A DNA stretch of 64,000 nt from Clostridium frigoris (GCF_018861865.1 NZ_JAHLDV010000001.1:163955-227954); one strand, 5' to 3'; positions 9,153-18,994 are shown, numbered from the stretch's first letter. Made by a program: numbers and translations. Notes: generated from the sequence alone by a model not told the origin.

Positions 9153-9455
9153 TCTTTATGTTCTCCTTTTTTAAAGCTTCTTTATAATTTAAGCCTCTAG
9201 GTATTATCTGATACCCCTTTAATTCTATCATAAATAAAGAATACAATAAATGATAAAATTAACAATTCTCTTTTTACAATATTTACATTTCCATAATCTA
9301 TTAGGTTCGATGGACAAGACCTTAGAATAATATTATAATAACTCTTACAAGTCGATATTGCATAAGCGCAATTCGACATATTCAACATGTCTCTTAAACT
9401 AAAACATAAGATATATTGGTATAAAAAATTTTTTACTTATAAGAAAGGATGGTGA
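9153..9455. other. intergenic region, nothing recognised
   Basis: AT-rich divergent region between rnhA and the ftsH leader. It must contain both promoters, but no convincing pair could be chosen. No RNA gene or plausible small ORF was recognised. The minus-strand frame over 9197-9388 has no ribosome binding site and an unlikely composition. Confidence 0.4.
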
Positions 9456-9482
9456 ATGATGCGGGTTAATCAAATACTCTAA
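9456..9482 (+). CDS. possible 8-codon leader peptide upstream of ftsH
   Basis: ATG ATG CGG GTT AAT CAA ATA CTC TAA encodes MMRVNQIL. It has a much better ribosome binding site (AAGGATGGTGA) than ftsH itself and ends 28 bases before the ftsH ATG. AATCAA within it can pair with TTGATT just downstream. It may couple or regulate ftsH translation, or be fortuitous. Confidence 0.35.
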   Translation: MMRVNQIL

Positions 9483-9510
9483 AGTAGATTGATTTTCTCG
9501 CTTCGATCAT

Positions 9511-11307
9511 ATGAATAAAATTAAAAATAAGTATATTTTTCTTCCTATTATCACCGCAGTTTTATCACTAGTATTCCTGATTTTTATAAGTAATACCTTT
9601 AAAGTATCTTCAAATAAACTATATACAGATTTTCTTAAAGATGCCTCCTTAAATACTATTTCCACAGTATATGTAACAACCTCTCCTAAGATCCAGGTTA
9701 AACTTAAGGATGGAACTATTTATGAAACTGATAATCCAAGAACTAACAATTTTAAAGAGGGCTTACTAAAAAATGGTATAAACGTTTCTGAGCAAGCTTT
9801 AACTAGTCCAGGAGAAATAGCTTCAATAGCTGGTTTTGTAATTTCTCTTATAGTACTTGGACTTATGAGTTTTAAGACTACGAAAAGAAAAACAAAAGGC
9901 ATGTTCTCGGCTACAAACCTTGATGTTACTGCAGTTAACGATATTGGATTTAACTTTGATAATGTAGCTGGTAATGAAGAAGCTAAAGATAGTGTACAAG
10001 ATGTAGTTGATTTTCTTAAAAACCCTAAAAAATATTCTGCTTACGGCGCTAGAATGCCAAAAGGAGTAATTTTGTATGGAGATCCAGGGACAGGTAAAAC
10101 ACTTCTTGCAAAAGCAGTAGCTGGAGAGGCAAATGTACCTTTCTATGCAGTTTCCGGTTCTGATTTTGTTCAGATATATGTAGGGGTTGGAGCTGGAAGG
10201 ATCAGAAACTTATTTAAAAAAGCAAGAAGTCATGGAAGAGCAGTTATCTTTATTGATGAGATTGATGCTATTGGAAAGAAAAGAGATAGTGGAACTGGTG
10301 GAGGATCGGACGAAAAAGATCAGACACTTAACGCTCTACTAACGGAAATGTCCGGTTTTAATGAGACAGAGGGCATAATTATAATTGCAGCAACTAATCG
10401 ACTTGACATGTTAGATGAAGCACTACTTCGTCCTGGTCGTTTTGATAGACATATAGAAGTAACTCTTCCGGATGTTTCTGCAAGAGAAAAGATTTTAAAA
10501 CTTCATCTTAAAAACAAACCCATTAAGGATATAGACTACTCTGAATGGGCACACAAGACTTCATATTTTTCAGGTGCAAAACTAGAAAATCTAGCTAATG
10601 AAGCTGCGATTATTGCTTGTAAAGACAATTCAACCTTTATTGAAAATATTCACTTAGATAAAGCTTATTCAATAATGCTAGCTGGTTATGAAAAAGTTGA
10701 TAGGGATTATATTAAAGATGATGACAGAAAAATCACTGCCTTTCATGAAGCGGGACATGCTTTAATTTCACTTAAGATGTTACCAAAAGACAAAGTATCT
10801 AAAGTAACAATAATTCCAACTACCAAAGGTGCAGGAGGTTATACCTTAAGTATTCCAGAAGATAAACTATACCAAAACAAAGATTATATAAAGAAAAAAA
10901 TAATGGTACTCCTGGGTGGTAGAGCCGCTGAAGAGATTATTTTTGGTATAGATCATGTAACCACTGGTGCATATAGCGACCTACAAAGAAGTACTGAGCT
11001 TATAACAAACATGATAACAGAATACGGAATGGGTGAGTCTTTAGGATTACTTACTATGGACAAATTAAAAGAATCAGGTTTTACAAATCAAGATGAAGTA
11101 TTCTCGGAATGTAAAAATTTAATTTCCCAGTTATATGATGAAGTTATAACCATATTAACAAACGAAAAAGAATCTTTAAAAAATATTACAAGTTTATTAA
11201 TTAAAAAAGAAACAATAAATCATGAAGATTTAATAAGTATTATTAGTGATACTACTAAAATAGAAGATACCTCTAAAACCGAAAAAGCTCTTAATATAAC
11301 AACATAA
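9511..11307 (+). CDS. ftsH: ATP-dependent zinc metalloprotease FtsH
   Basis: Membrane-anchored AAA+ protease that degrades unneeded or misfolded membrane and regulatory proteins. Two transmembrane helices (about residues 9-27 and 103-121) flank an extracytoplasmic segment. The AAA domain has Walker A GDPGTGKT (190-197), Walker B VIFIDEID and the arginine-finger region RPGRFDR. The zinc site is HEAGH at 412-416, with the third ligand in [10 protein letters not shown]. The pore loop reads IYVG instead of the usual MFVG. At 598 residues it is slightly short, and it is probably one of several FtsH paralogues. No Shine-Dalgarno sequence is visible before ATG 9511, and an in-frame TGA excludes an earlier start. 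Confidence 0.92.
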   Translation: MNKIKNKYIFLPIITAVLSLVFLIFISNTFKVSSNKLYTDFLKDASLNTISTVYVTTSPKIQVKLKDGTIYETDNPRTNNFKEGLLKNGINVSEQALTSPGEIASIAGFVISLIVLGLMSFKTTKRKTKGMFSATNLDVTAVNDIGFNFDNVAGNEEAKDSVQDVVDFLKNPKKYSAYGARMPKGVILYGDPGTGKTLLAKAVAGEANVPFYAVSGSDFVQIYVGVGAGRIRNLFKKARSHGRAVIFIDEIDAIGKKRDSGTGGGSDEKDQTLNALLTEMSGFNETEGIIIIAATNRLDMLDEALLRPGRFDRHIEVTLPDVSAREKILKLHLKNKPIKDIDYSEWAHKTSYFSGAKLENLANEAAIIACKDNSTFIENIHLDKAYSIMLAGYEKVDRDYIKDDDRKITAFHEAGHALISLKMLPKDKVSKVTIIPTTKGAGGYTLSIPEDKLYQNKDYIKKKIMVLLGGRAAEEIIFGIDHVTTGAYSDLQRSTELITNMITEYGMGESLGLLTMDKLKESGFTNQDEVFSECKNLISQLYDEVITILTNEKESLKNITSLLIKKETINHEDLISIISDTTKIEDTSKTEKALNITT

Positions 11308-11317
11308 ATTATTATTT

Positions 11318-11376
11318 AAGGCACATTCAAATACAACGCAAGCAAATGATGCCTGTTGTTAATTTGAATGTGCCTT
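11318..11376. terminator. long hairpin after ftsH
   Basis: AAGGCACATTCAAAT (11318-11332) pairs perfectly with ATTTGAATGTGCCTT (11362-11376). ACAAC/GTTGT extends the stem inward. There is no strong T-tract afterwards, so it may be a terminator or a repeat relic. Confidence 0.55.
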
Positions 11377-11514
11377 ATAACTGTTGTGTTACTACTCTCG
11401 GAAATTCCCAATATAGAATGCCTATGGCACTTTAAAACCATATTAGTAGCCCACTTGTATAGAAATAGACATTATAACTTATGTGAAAGAATAAAAAAAC
11501 CGAAAAACCACTGG

Positions 11515-11751
11515 TATGAATTTCTCCGGAATTTGTACCAAATAAGAAAGTTGAGGAACATTGAAATCCCTTTTAAAATTCTTCTTTTGCCAATATAAAG
11601 TTGTCGTGAGCCTGACTAAAAGGAAGGCTAGCGAGCCGGCGCATGCCGAATGAGAGCGATAGAGAATTTTATATTTGCAAAAGTTTAGAATTTCTTAATG
11701 GAATTTCACGTTCTAAACTTCTTATTTGGTGCTATGCAGGAGAAAATCATA
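11515..11751. repeat. 237-bp palindromic dispersed element, copy C
   Basis: The plan is the same as copy B. The outer arms TATGAATTTCTCC and GGAGAAAATCATA pair imperfectly, ACCAAATAAG pairs with CTTATTTGGT, and the block TTTTGC-AATATAAA recurs inverted at the right. The centre (CGTGAGCCTGACTAAAAGG...GCGAGCCGGCGCATGCCG) resembles that of copy B but lacks its 12-bp hairpin. Short frames over this stretch are repeat-derived. It lies between ftsH and the convergent rhomboid gene. Confidence 0.75.
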
Positions 11752-11754
11752 TTG

Positions 11755-12756
11755 TTACTCTTTAATTTTAAAATTCACAAGAAATGCTACAAGCATTCCC
11801 CCAATAAGTCCACCCATATGAGCAAAATTATCAATACCCGGCATTGTAACTCCTATAAATATATTTATAAATATAACAGATAAAATACTTTTTATAAAAC
11901 CACTACCAGTCTTTCCTTTAGATGTAATTGCAAAAACAAGTACCGCCCCGAGTAATCCAAAGATTGCACCGGAGGCACCAATTGAAATACTTGTTGAAAA
12001 TATATAACTAAATATAGATGCACCTATTCCAGAAATGAAATAAATAGCAAGATACTTTGTCTTTCCGTAAACACTCTCAACCATAGGACCTATAGCATAA
12101 AGCGAATACATATTGACCGCTACATGTACAATCCCACCATGTAAAAACATACAAGTAACAAGCCTATAATACTGACCTTGATTTATTAATTCATTAACCT
12201 TTGCACCAAGTAAAACTAAAACATTGGTATCACTATTTAAAACGCTACCACTTGATATATAACTCAAATATGCTGTAACAACATACATTAAAATATTTAT
12301 AGCTATAATTATTATGGTAATCCAAGGTTTATCTTTTACATTTGTCTTCTCAGATCTACTACGTAAATTATTATTGTTCATAATTGAAACTAAATCATTC
12401 ACTACCTCTAATTTTACATTTTGAGAATAATTTACTTTTTTCTCTGATACATTAACCCTTATTAATGGTTTTTGTAATAAATTATTAGCAGATAGTACTT
12501 TATCAGATTCATCGCTATTCAATTCACCCTCAGATAATAATATATATATATTGTTTTTATCTGCTGGGATATCATACTCTATTAATTGATTTAAGCTTGT
12601 AGGAGTCATAAATATTATTCGGTAATCTAAACCATTTATACTCTTGCTCACCGTCCATAGCTCTGAATTATTATTTTTACTTGTTATATCTTCTAATAAA
12701 TACCCCTGCTGCGAAGTCATCCCATTTATAATGGTTTTTATATTTTTTTCTAACAT
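11755..12756 (-). CDS. rhomboid family intramembrane serine protease
   Basis: 333 residues. A soluble N-terminal region of about 140 residues is followed by a rhomboid core of six or seven membrane helices. The catalytic Ser262 is in GASGAIFG and His313 in NFAHMGGLIGG. The conserved HGGIVHVAVN motif (206-215) lies in the second helix. It would cleave substrates within or near transmembrane segments. The catalytic residues are complete. TAGGAG precedes the ATG. It heads the downstream end of a minus-strand group with the HD-GYP gene 27 bases away. The substrate is unknown. Confidence 0.92.
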   Translation of the reverse strand: MLEKNIKTIINGMTSQQGYLLEDITSKNNNSELWTVSKSINGLDYRIIFMTPTSLNQLIEYDIPADKNNIYILLSEGELNSDESDKVLSANNLLQKPLIRVNVSEKKVNYSQNVKLEVVNDLVSIMNNNNLRSRSEKTNVKDKPWITIIIIAINILMYVVTAYLSYISSGSVLNSDTNVLVLLGAKVNELINQGQYYRLVTCMFLHGGIVHVAVNMYSLYAIGPMVESVYGKTKYLAIYFISGIGASIFSYIFSTSISIGASGAIFGLLGAVLVFAITSKGKTGSGFIKSILSVIFINIFIGVTMPGIDNFAHMGGLIGGMLVAFLVNFKIKE

Positions 12757-12783
12757 ATTATTCTCCTAATCCAATAGCTATTT

Positions 12784-13842
12784 TTACATTATTGATTCTA
12801 CAATAACATTATGATGCTTAAGCAAATCTATTTCGTAAAATTTAATAGGCAGCCGTGTTTCACTCTCATATAGTACCCTTAGTATAGGCCTATCCGGAAA
12901 ATTTTTATTTTGCTTAATTACATATCCTTCAACACCATTTGATAGTTTTAAACAAACTCCTAATGGAAACACTGAAAATGTTTTTTTGAAATCTTTTACT
13001 ACTTCCTCATCAAATGCATTTCCAGCACCCGCGAGTATTAGCTCATAAGCATCACTAGGATTAAATTTTTTTCTATAACATCTATCGTTACTTACAGAAT
13101 CATAAACATCACAAATACCAATTATCTTTGCAAATTTAGAAATTTGATTTTTAGCAAGTCCATACGGATAACCCTTACCGTCAACTCTCTCATGATGATG
13201 TTCCACTGCTTTTAAAATCCTATTCGTCATGCTAAAATTCTTCATCAAAATTTCTTTCCCATATATAGGATGATTTTTTACTTCATCAAACTCTTCCTTT
13301 GTTAATTTACCAGGTTTCAATAAAATCTTTTTGTTTATTTTAGTCTTCCCAATATCGTGAAGAATTGCACCAATGCTTAACTCTTTCAGTTCACTTTGCG
13401 TAAGATTCATTGAAATACCAAGAAAAACCGCCATAATTCCAGTATCTATAGAGTGAAGATAGGTATAGTTATCAAATGTTTGAATATCATACAAACTTTT
13501 ATTAACATCACCCATCTCAATAATATAATTAACCAAATCTTCCACAACCGATAAAGAGCTTTTAGTTCCTTTTGCATCTCCCTCAGTTACATTTTTCATT
13601 ATTTTAGACATATTTTTCATAGTTAATTCTTTTAAATCACATAATCTCTCATCTTCTATTGATATATCATCTAGCCTTGAGTCTTCTACATAAATATAGA
13701 AAACTCCGAGCTCTCTAAGTTTAGAAATATATTCCTTTGTTAAAGGAACTCCAGCTCTTAGTAGTATACTTCCATCATTAGTTACTATATTTTTACCTAG
13801 TATTTCATTTACCTCTACCCTATTAATAAACTCAAGTCTCAT
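12784..13842 (-). CDS. HD-GYP domain protein, probable cyclic-di-GMP phosphodiesterase
   Basis: About 352 residues. The N-terminal 100 residues contain a small beta-rich domain. The HD-GYP domain follows, with HDIGK (about 162-166) and HHERVDGKGYPYG (about 216-228), the full metal-binding and GYP signature. It likely hydrolyses cyclic-di-GMP and would oppose the diguanylate cyclase at 20.6 kb. AGAGGTGG supports ATG 13842. The frame extends two codons further to a GTG at 13848. Confidence 0.88.
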   Translation of the reverse strand: MRLEFINRVEVNEILGKNIVTNDGSILLRAGVPLTKEYISKLRELGVFYIYVEDSRLDDISIEDERLCDLKELTMKNMSKIMKNVTEGDAKGTKSSLSVVEDLVNYIIEMGDVNKSLYDIQTFDNYTYLHSIDTGIMAVFLGISMNLTQSELKELSIGAILHDIGKTKINKKILLKPGKLTKEEFDEVKNHPIYGKEILMKNFSMTNRILKAVEHHHERVDGKGYPYGLAKNQISKFAKIIGICDVYDSVSNDRCYRKKFNPSDAYELILAGAGNAFDEEVVKDFKKTFSVFPLGVCLKLSNGVEGYVIKQNKNFPDRPILRVLYESETRLPIKFYEIDLLKHHNVIVESIM

Positions 13843-13860
13843 GTCCACCTCTAAATTATT

Positions 13861-14268
13861 CTATTTATATTCTTCTTCTTTACCTTTGATTTTTATAAAA
13901 ACTTCTTTAAGTTCTTGCTTTATTATCTCGCATACTTCAATTAATGCTTCACCAACTACCATATGGTCAGTAGAATATTTGAACTTAACTAACCATGTTG
14001 GGTTATACTCATCATCGATAGGCTCAATAATATATCCTTTAGAACTAAATACATCTTCATTAAAATAATCATAAATTGCTGAAAATTGCCATTCTTCCAC
14101 ATCCTCATGTGTATCAAACGTTAAATTAATTAAGTCTCCAAAGTAGTTTAATTTTGTTACAAACTCTGCGCCCTGAGATGTTTCATAACTTCCAATCTCA
14201 CGAACAAATTTATTAGTTTCTTTATCTACTTCCATTAATACCAATGAAGAAAATTGCATAAAATTCAC
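13861..14268 (-). CDS. conserved protein of unknown function (possibly DUF6762)
   Basis: 135 residues, acidic, without signal peptide or membrane segments. It begins MNFMQFSSLVLMEVDKETNK. It resembles a small clostridial family seen near Fur-type regulators and HD-GYP proteins, but the family name comes from memory and is not certain. It lies 6 bases after the Fur-family gene and 18 bases before the HD-GYP gene, so it is probably co-transcribed with both. No function can be proposed. Confidence 0.7.
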   Translation of the reverse strand: MNFMQFSSLVLMEVDKETNKFVREIGSYETSQGAEFVTKLNYFGDLINLTFDTHEDVEEWQFSAIYDYFNEDVFSSKGYIIEPIDDEYNPTWLVKFKYSTDHMVVGEALIEVCEIIKQELKEVFIKIKGKEEEYK

Positions 14269-14274
14269 CCTCTC

Positions 14275-14691
14275 TTATTTTTTGCATTTTTTGCAGTCCT
14301 TACAAATACCTTTTAAATAAACATGACTTTCTGTAAGTGTAATTCCTGTTTTAGCCTTTATTTGCTCTTCTATTTGAGGTATTGGACAATCTATAACCAT
14401 CTTCTTATGACATAAATCACACTCAATTATATGTTTGTGTGAATTATTATTTATAACATAGTTATACATATTGTTTCCTAAATCAAACTTATTAACAATT
14501 TTTTTACTCTCTAGCAAATCTAATGTTCTATATACCGTTGATAAATCTATTTTAATATCTTCTTTTTTAAGTAAATCATATATTAAATTTGCGTTTATAG
14601 CATCAGAGCTTTGGAGTATAATTTCAAGTATGCTTTTTCTTGCTTTAGTAACCCTAATATTATTATCTTTTAAATATGAAAGTACATTCAT
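14275..14691 (-). CDS. Fur/PerR-family metal-dependent transcriptional regulator
   Basis: 138 residues. The winged helix contains DLSTVYRTLDLLESKKIV (about 49-66), the typical Fur recognition region. The dimerisation domain has H85-K-H87, structural zinc cysteines C91-x2-C94 and C130-x2-C133, and a cysteine/lysine-rich end. The HxH spacing and length suit PerR (peroxide sensing through Fe/Mn), but Fur or Zur cannot be excluded. AAGGTGATG precedes the start. mntP lies two genes upstream, which fits a metal or oxidative-stress theme, though direct control of mntP is unproven. Confidence 0.88.
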   Translation of the reverse strand: MNVLSYLKDNNIRVTKARKSILEIILQSSDAINANLIYDLLKKEDIKIDLSTVYRTLDLLESKKIVNKFDLGNNMYNYVINNNSHKHIIECDLCHKKMVIDCPIPQIEEQIKAKTGITLTESHVYLKGICKDCKKCKK

Positions 14692-14709
14692 CTACATCAC
14701 CTTACTACA

Positions 14710-16170
14710 TTATTTTATTTCTTTTAATACTGCTAATAAGTAATTCCACATTCTTTCTGTTGATGATATACTTAGGTGTTCCTTGGATGTGTGCACATCA
14801 TACATATTAGGTCCAAAAGATATTTGATCAATATTACCACCAAACTTTTTACTAAATAATCCACACTCGAGTCCTGCATGTATAGCTGCTATTTCAGGCT
14901 TTTTGCCAAATAAATCATTATATACATTTTCAAATACTGTTTTTATCTTAGAGCTAGGATCATATTGCCACTCTGGATAATCAGATTCAAATTCAATAGT
15001 CGCTCCTACCATTTCTGCAAGCACTATAGTTTCATCACATATTAATTTCTTTAAAGATGCTACTGAGCTTCTTATTGCAGAATCAAACACTATATAATTA
15101 TCATCTGTTGTAAGTACTCCTATATTTGTTGAACTTTGTACTAACCCTTTTATATCCTGGCTCATGTTTTTAACTCCATTTGGAATTAAGAAAAGTACTT
15201 GAAGTGCTTTTGTAGCAGTATCCTCTGAAAATATTTTACGTGAATTATTTTCTAATATTTCGATAGATAAATTAACATCTGGATCAACAGTATTTAATTC
15301 ATTCTTAAATATAGAATTCCATAAAGCTAATTTCTCTTTAACTATTTTTTGGTCATCTTGTCTAAATAATATAATAGCATCAGCACTTCTTGGAATTGCG
15401 TTATTTTTAGCTCCTCCACTTATAGAATTTATTTTAAAATCTATAGCTGATTTTAAATCTATTAAAAAACGTCCCATGATTTTATTAGCGTTACCTCTTT
15501 CTTTATCTATTTCCATTCCAGAGTGGCCGCCTTTTAAATCTCTTAGTTTTATAAGACAAGTTACAAAACCGCCCTCTGATTCTTCCCAAATTATAGGAAG
15601 TTTTATTTTTTCTCTTACTCCGCCAGCGCAACTTACTAAAAGTTTTCCTTCTTCTTCTGAATCTATATTAATAAGTACTCTTCCTTCTAAATCCTTAGGG
15701 TCTAACGCTTCTGCTCCAACCATACCTACCTCTTCACCAGTTGTTACTAATAACTCAATTGGCGGATGAGGGATATCTGTTGAATCAAGTACCGCAAGAC
15801 TCATTGCTACTGCAATACCATCATCAGCTCCAAGTGTAGTACCATTTGCGTGTAAATTGTCACCCTCTACAATAAACTCGATAGGATCCTTTAAGAAGTC
15901 ATGTTTTGAATGAAGCTCTTTTTCACAGACCATATCCATATGACCTTGAATTATTATCTTTGGCGCATTTTCATATCCTGCGGTTCCTGGTTTCTTAATT
16001 ATTATATTTAATGAAGCATCCTGAGTAACTTTCAAATTATGTTCTTTTGCAAAGTTTACTAGAAAGTCACTTACACCCTTTTCATTTCCAGACCCTCTTG
16101 GAACCTGGTTCATCTCTTTAAAATATTTAAATGCTTTAAATGAATTTAGATCTTTTAATTTTTCTAACAT
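14710..16170 (-). CDS. pepD: aminoacyl-histidine dipeptidase (PepD, M20 family)
   Basis: About 486 residues, cytosolic. It hydrolyses Xaa-His and other dipeptides. The M20 zinc ligands are visible in order: GHMDMV (H77, D79), TLGADDGIAVAM (D116), TTGEEVGMVGAEAL (catalytic and metal-binding EE 146-147), and a late histidine region in DVHTSKEHLSIS. The length matches PepD/PepV-type dipeptidases. GAAAGGATG precedes ATG 16170 at good spacing. The ATG at 16179 overlaps that site. It sits between mntP and the Fur-family gene on the same strand. Confidence 0.92.
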   Translation of the reverse strand: MLEKLKDLNSFKAFKYFKEMNQVPRGSGNEKGVSDFLVNFAKEHNLKVTQDASLNIIIKKPGTAGYENAPKIIIQGHMDMVCEKELHSKHDFLKDPIEFIVEGDNLHANGTTLGADDGIAVAMSLAVLDSTDIPHPPIELLVTTGEEVGMVGAEALDPKDLEGRVLINIDSEEEGKLLVSCAGGVREKIKLPIIWEESEGGFVTCLIKLRDLKGGHSGMEIDKERGNANKIMGRFLIDLKSAIDFKINSISGGAKNNAIPRSADAIILFRQDDQKIVKEKLALWNSIFKNELNTVDPDVNLSIEILENNSRKIFSEDTATKALQVLFLIPNGVKNMSQDIKGLVQSSTNIGVLTTDDNYIVFDSAIRSSVASLKKLICDETIVLAEMVGATIEFESDYPEWQYDPSSKIKTVFENVYNDLFGKKPEIAAIHAGLECGLFSKKFGGNIDQISFGPNMYDVHTSKEHLSISSTERMWNYLLAVLKEIK

Positions 16171-16185
16171 ATTTATCATCCTTTC

Positions 16186-16728
16186 TTAAAAAAACATCAT
16201 TTTCAGTCCAAAAAACACTAAGATTATTCCTCCAATGTAGTCTGCATATTTCCCTACAATATCTATTTTTTTTAGATATTTAGAAACTACAAAGGCTATT
16301 ATTACCATTGCAAAAGTTACGGCTCCAATGATCAATGTATCTTCTAATAATATAACCTTTGTTATATTATTTAATACTGTAAATCCTACCACCATAGCAT
16401 CTATACTAACAGAGATTCCTAAAATAAAATACATCTTAGGTTTAAGTAATGGACACTTACCTTGATTCGTAATTCCTTCTTTAATCATAACAACTCCAAC
16501 TAACGCTATAATTATACCGCCAATAATACTTGGCATTGAAGCTACATATGTATTAAAAAGGAACCCCGCATAAGCTCCAATATACGATAATAAAAATTGA
16601 AATAAAGCAAACGAAATTGTAAACCCTACCTTGTTTGAAAATTTAGTTTGATTGTTTAAGCCTATACATAAAGCTACTCCAAAAGCATCTAAAGATAGAG
16701 CTAAAGCAATCATAAATAATGGGTACAT
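16186..16728 (-). CDS. mntP: manganese efflux pump MntP
   Basis: About 180 residues with six membrane helices. The family signature [13 protein letters not shown] (helix 1) and its repeat SIDAMVVGF (helix 4) carry the conserved aspartates. It exports Mn2+. AGGGGGTGGGG precedes the chosen ATG 16728. The longest frame begins with GTG 16743. A consensus promoter lies upstream at 16833-16861. No yybP-ykoY riboswitch was recognised in the short leader. pepD follows after 15 bases. Confidence 0.9.
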   Translation of the reverse strand: MYPLFMIALALSLDAFGVALCIGLNNQTKFSNKVGFTISFALFQFLLSYIGAYAGFLFNTYVASMPSIIGGIIIALVGVVMIKEGITNQGKCPLLKPKMYFILGISVSIDAMVVGFTVLNNITKVILLEDTLIIGAVTFAMVIIAFVVSKYLKKIDIVGKYADYIGGIILVFFGLKMMFF

Positions 16729-16832
16729 AGACAGCTTCCCCACCCCCTTAATTAATGATTCAATATACTTTAATTTAACTATTTAATAACATTATAATCT
16801 TACTAATTAATGTGTATAACTTTCCATATACC

Positions 16833-16861
16833 ATTATCAATTATTGAGCCTTTATTGTCAA
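16833..16861 (-). promoter_or_regulatory. sigma-A promoter for mntP
   Basis: On the minus strand TTGACA (16861-16856) and GATAAT (16838-16833) are separated by exactly 17 bases, about 100 bases before the mntP start. Confidence 0.65.
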
Positions 16862-16994
16862 CTAACATTTAACATTATAAAAAATATTATGGTGTAAATA
16901 TATCGACAAAAGAGATAATTTAACTGATTATTGCTTGTATATATTTACTTTTATAGACTATAATATAAAGGTATTTAAACTAGGAGGTGTTGTA

Positions 16995-17930
16995 ATGCTA
17001 TCAATATATAGCAATGGAGAAAATAAACAACTTACAAAGCTAGAAAATATAGAACCTGGTTGTTGGATTAATATGATAGATCCATCAGAAGAGGAGTTAA
17101 TATTTGTTTCAAAAAACACAAATGCACCTATGGATTTTTTGATGGCCGCTTTGGATGAAGAAGAAACCTCCCGTATTGACATAGAAGATTGTACTTTAAT
17201 TATATTAGATATTCCCTTTACTGATATAGACGATAATTCCTTAACCTATGATACATACCCTATAGCTGTGATCCAAACAGACAAAGTAATAATTACGGTC
17301 TGCTTAAAAAACAGTAAAGTATTATCAGATTTTGGTGATGGAAAAATCAGTTCCTTCTATACCTATAAACGTCAAAGATTTATGCTTCAAGTCCTATATA
17401 GAATTGCAAGATACTATTTAATATACCTAAGACAGATTGATAAAAAAAGTTATATAGTTGAAAAACAACTACATAAAACCTTAAGAAATAAAGAACTTAT
17501 TCAATTATTGGCTCTTAAAAAATCACTTGTATATTTTTCTACTTCCTTAAAAGGAAATGAAATCACCTTGGAAAAAATGCTTAAACTAGATATTCTTCAA
17601 AAATATGAAGAAGATAAAGACGTACTCGAAGATGTTATTATTGAAAACAAACAGGCTATAGAAATGTGTTCTACTTATACTGATATTTTAAAAAGCACCA
17701 TGGATGCCTACTCTTCTGTTATTTCAAATAAACTAAATGTCGTAATGAAATTAATTGCTGCCATTACAATAGTTATGGCTATACCAACTTTGGTTTCAGG
17801 ACTTTTTGGTATGAATGTAGGTGGAATACCCTACGGTAACGCTGGTATGGGTTTTTGGTATGTGTTTGCAATTATCGTTTTTTTAGTAATTTTTTCTATA
17901 TTTTTCTTGAACAAGAAAGATATGTTTTAA
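16995..17930 (+). CDS. corA: CorA-family divalent cation transporter
   Basis: 311 residues. A large cytoplasmic N-terminal domain with a long helix is followed by two C-terminal membrane helices. The signature is in FGMNVGGIP (GMN motif) at the end of the first helix. It would carry Mg2+ or related cations as a pentamer. TAGGAGGTG before ATG 16995 fixes the start. The frame extends 20 codons upstream without a ribosome binding site. It is divergent from mntP. Confidence 0.9.
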   Translation: MLSIYSNGENKQLTKLENIEPGCWINMIDPSEEELIFVSKNTNAPMDFLMAALDEEETSRIDIEDCTLIILDIPFTDIDDNSLTYDTYPIAVIQTDKVIITVCLKNSKVLSDFGDGKISSFYTYKRQRFMLQVLYRIARYYLIYLRQIDKKSYIVEKQLHKTLRNKELIQLLALKKSLVYFSTSLKGNEITLEKMLKLDILQKYEEDKDVLEDVIIENKQAIEMCSTYTDILKSTMDAYSSVISNKLNVVMKLIAAITIVMAIPTLVSGLFGMNVGGIPYGNAGMGFWYVFAIIVFLVIFSIFFLNKKDMF

Positions 17931-17947
17931 ATATTGAAACTAAATTC

Positions 17948-17984
17948 GTTCCCCGCTCGTATTATATATGAGTGGGGAACTTTT
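17948..17984 (+). terminator. intrinsic terminator after corA
   Basis: GTTCCCCGCTC pairs with GAGTGGGGAAC around an AT loop, followed by TTTT. It lies 17 bases after the corA stop. Confidence 0.8.
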
Positions 17985-18068
17985 ATTTAGGTTCACATTA
18001 TTTATGCAACATATTTTCTGTGTAAAAAACGACCCAGAAGATGATTTAATGATAGGAGGACTATACTT

Positions 18069-18470
18069 ATGAGAAGAAGAAAAATTTTATATGCTGCGCT
18101 AATTATAGCTGCACCGCTATTTATAGCTAATCTGTCTAACATAACGCTAACAAAAGCTTACGGAGCTACTACCGCAATGCCAGGAGGCACTGTAGTTATT
18201 GGAGCAAAGGCTTTTTCACTTGATTACGCTAATGATACTAAAAACGAAAGCGAAATTATGACCGCAATAGTAACTGGTGGTAATGTATATGTTAAAAGTT
18301 ATGATAATTCATGGGTTAATAATGCCACATACACAAGTATAAATGCTAACATACTTCCTAGTGTAACTTATAAAAACTCAACTGGTATAATAAGTAGTTA
18401 TGCAGCTGGAGATACCTCATCAGATACACCAACTGTTACAGATCCACTAGAAATAATTAACATAGAATAA
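18069..18470 (+). CDS. secreted protein consisting of the shared GTVVIG N-terminal module
   Basis: 133 residues. A signal peptide (basic MRRRK, hydrophobic 7-26) ends near AYGA. Residues 37-115 are the ~80-residue module also found at the N-termini of the proteins at 28.6, 34.8 and 43.7 kb: GTVVIGAKAF, LDYAND, EI, GG-x-VYVK, SWVNN, LPSVTYKN. Here the module is followed by only about 20 residues, so it exists as a stand-alone unit. GGAGG precedes the start. Function is unknown. A structural or anchoring role at the cell surface is inference. Confidence 0.75.
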   Translation: MRRRKILYAALIIAAPLFIANLSNITLTKAYGATTAMPGGTVVIGAKAFSLDYANDTKNESEIMTAIVTGGNVYVKSYDNSWVNNATYTSINANILPSVTYKNSTGIISSYAAGDTSSDTPTVTDPLEIINIE

Positions 18471-18540
18471 ATTTAACAAATTGTAGTTTGGAAAAGCGAG
18501 TAACGTTTCACAAAATAGGTACCCCTTAAATTTGTTATAT

Positions 18541-18585
18541 AGAGAAGAGGAGAGACAGTTTCAAAAACTATCTCTCCTCTTCTCT
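18541..18585. terminator. bidirectional terminator
   Basis: A perfect 15-bp stem, AGAGAAGAGGAGAGA with TCTCTCCTCTTCTCT, extends inward by AGTTT/AAACT. It lies between two convergent genes. Confidence 0.8.
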
Positions 18586-18598
18586 ATGTAATTATTCT

Positions 18599-18994
18599 TT
18601 ATTTAACTTCTTCTCCCTTTTTTAGTTCTAAATCTACTGAATATGCTACTTTATCTGATTTCAAAAGTTTAACTGCCACTTTATCATTTTCTTTTCTGAT
18701 TGGAAAAGCTGTAGTAGCTGTACCTATTACTGTTTTTTGATTTATAGCTTTGCCGTTATAATAAATCTGGTATTTTGTAACATCCTTATATTGTTTCTTT
18801 CCTGCATCTGATAGAGTAACATTTACTACACATCCAAAAGAAGCTTTTCTTACAGTTGCCGTAATTGGTGCTGATGCATCTACTTTACTCTCCTTACTTT
18901 TCACATAAAATATACCTGCAATTGCTAGTATAATTACTATAATCGCAACTATACTTATTGTCTTTTTATTAATTTTATTTCCCATTATTATCAT
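18599..18994 (-). CDS. membrane-anchored or secreted protein of unknown function
   Basis: 131 residues. One N-terminal hydrophobic helix (about 12-30) is followed by an extracytoplasmic domain. That domain (TVRKASFGCVVNV, KYQIYYNGKAI, TTAFPIRKENDKVAVKLLKSDK) is alignable with the C-terminal domain of the next gene upstream (YVKAANFGSIAEI, TTIFPVQKAGTEVVVKLLGSNK), so the two are paralogous in that part. It is the last gene of a three-gene group headed by the SLAP protein. No known family was recognised. The start is ambiguous between two nearby ATGs (18994, 18985). Confidence 0.7.
   Translation of the reverse strand: MIIMGNKINKKTISIVAIIVIILAIAGIFYVKSKESKVDASAPITATVRKASFGCVVNVTLSDAGKKQYKDVTKYQIYYNGKAINQKTVIGTATTAFPIRKENDKVAVKLLKSDKVAYSVDLELKKGEEVK

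Noticed and set aside
11368..11598. Short ORF within repeat copy C and its flank
   Set aside because: It overlaps the repeat arm and has no start signal.
16744..16994. Manganese riboswitch before mntP
   Set aside because: The leader is short and lacks the conserved yybP-ykoY core as far as I can read it.
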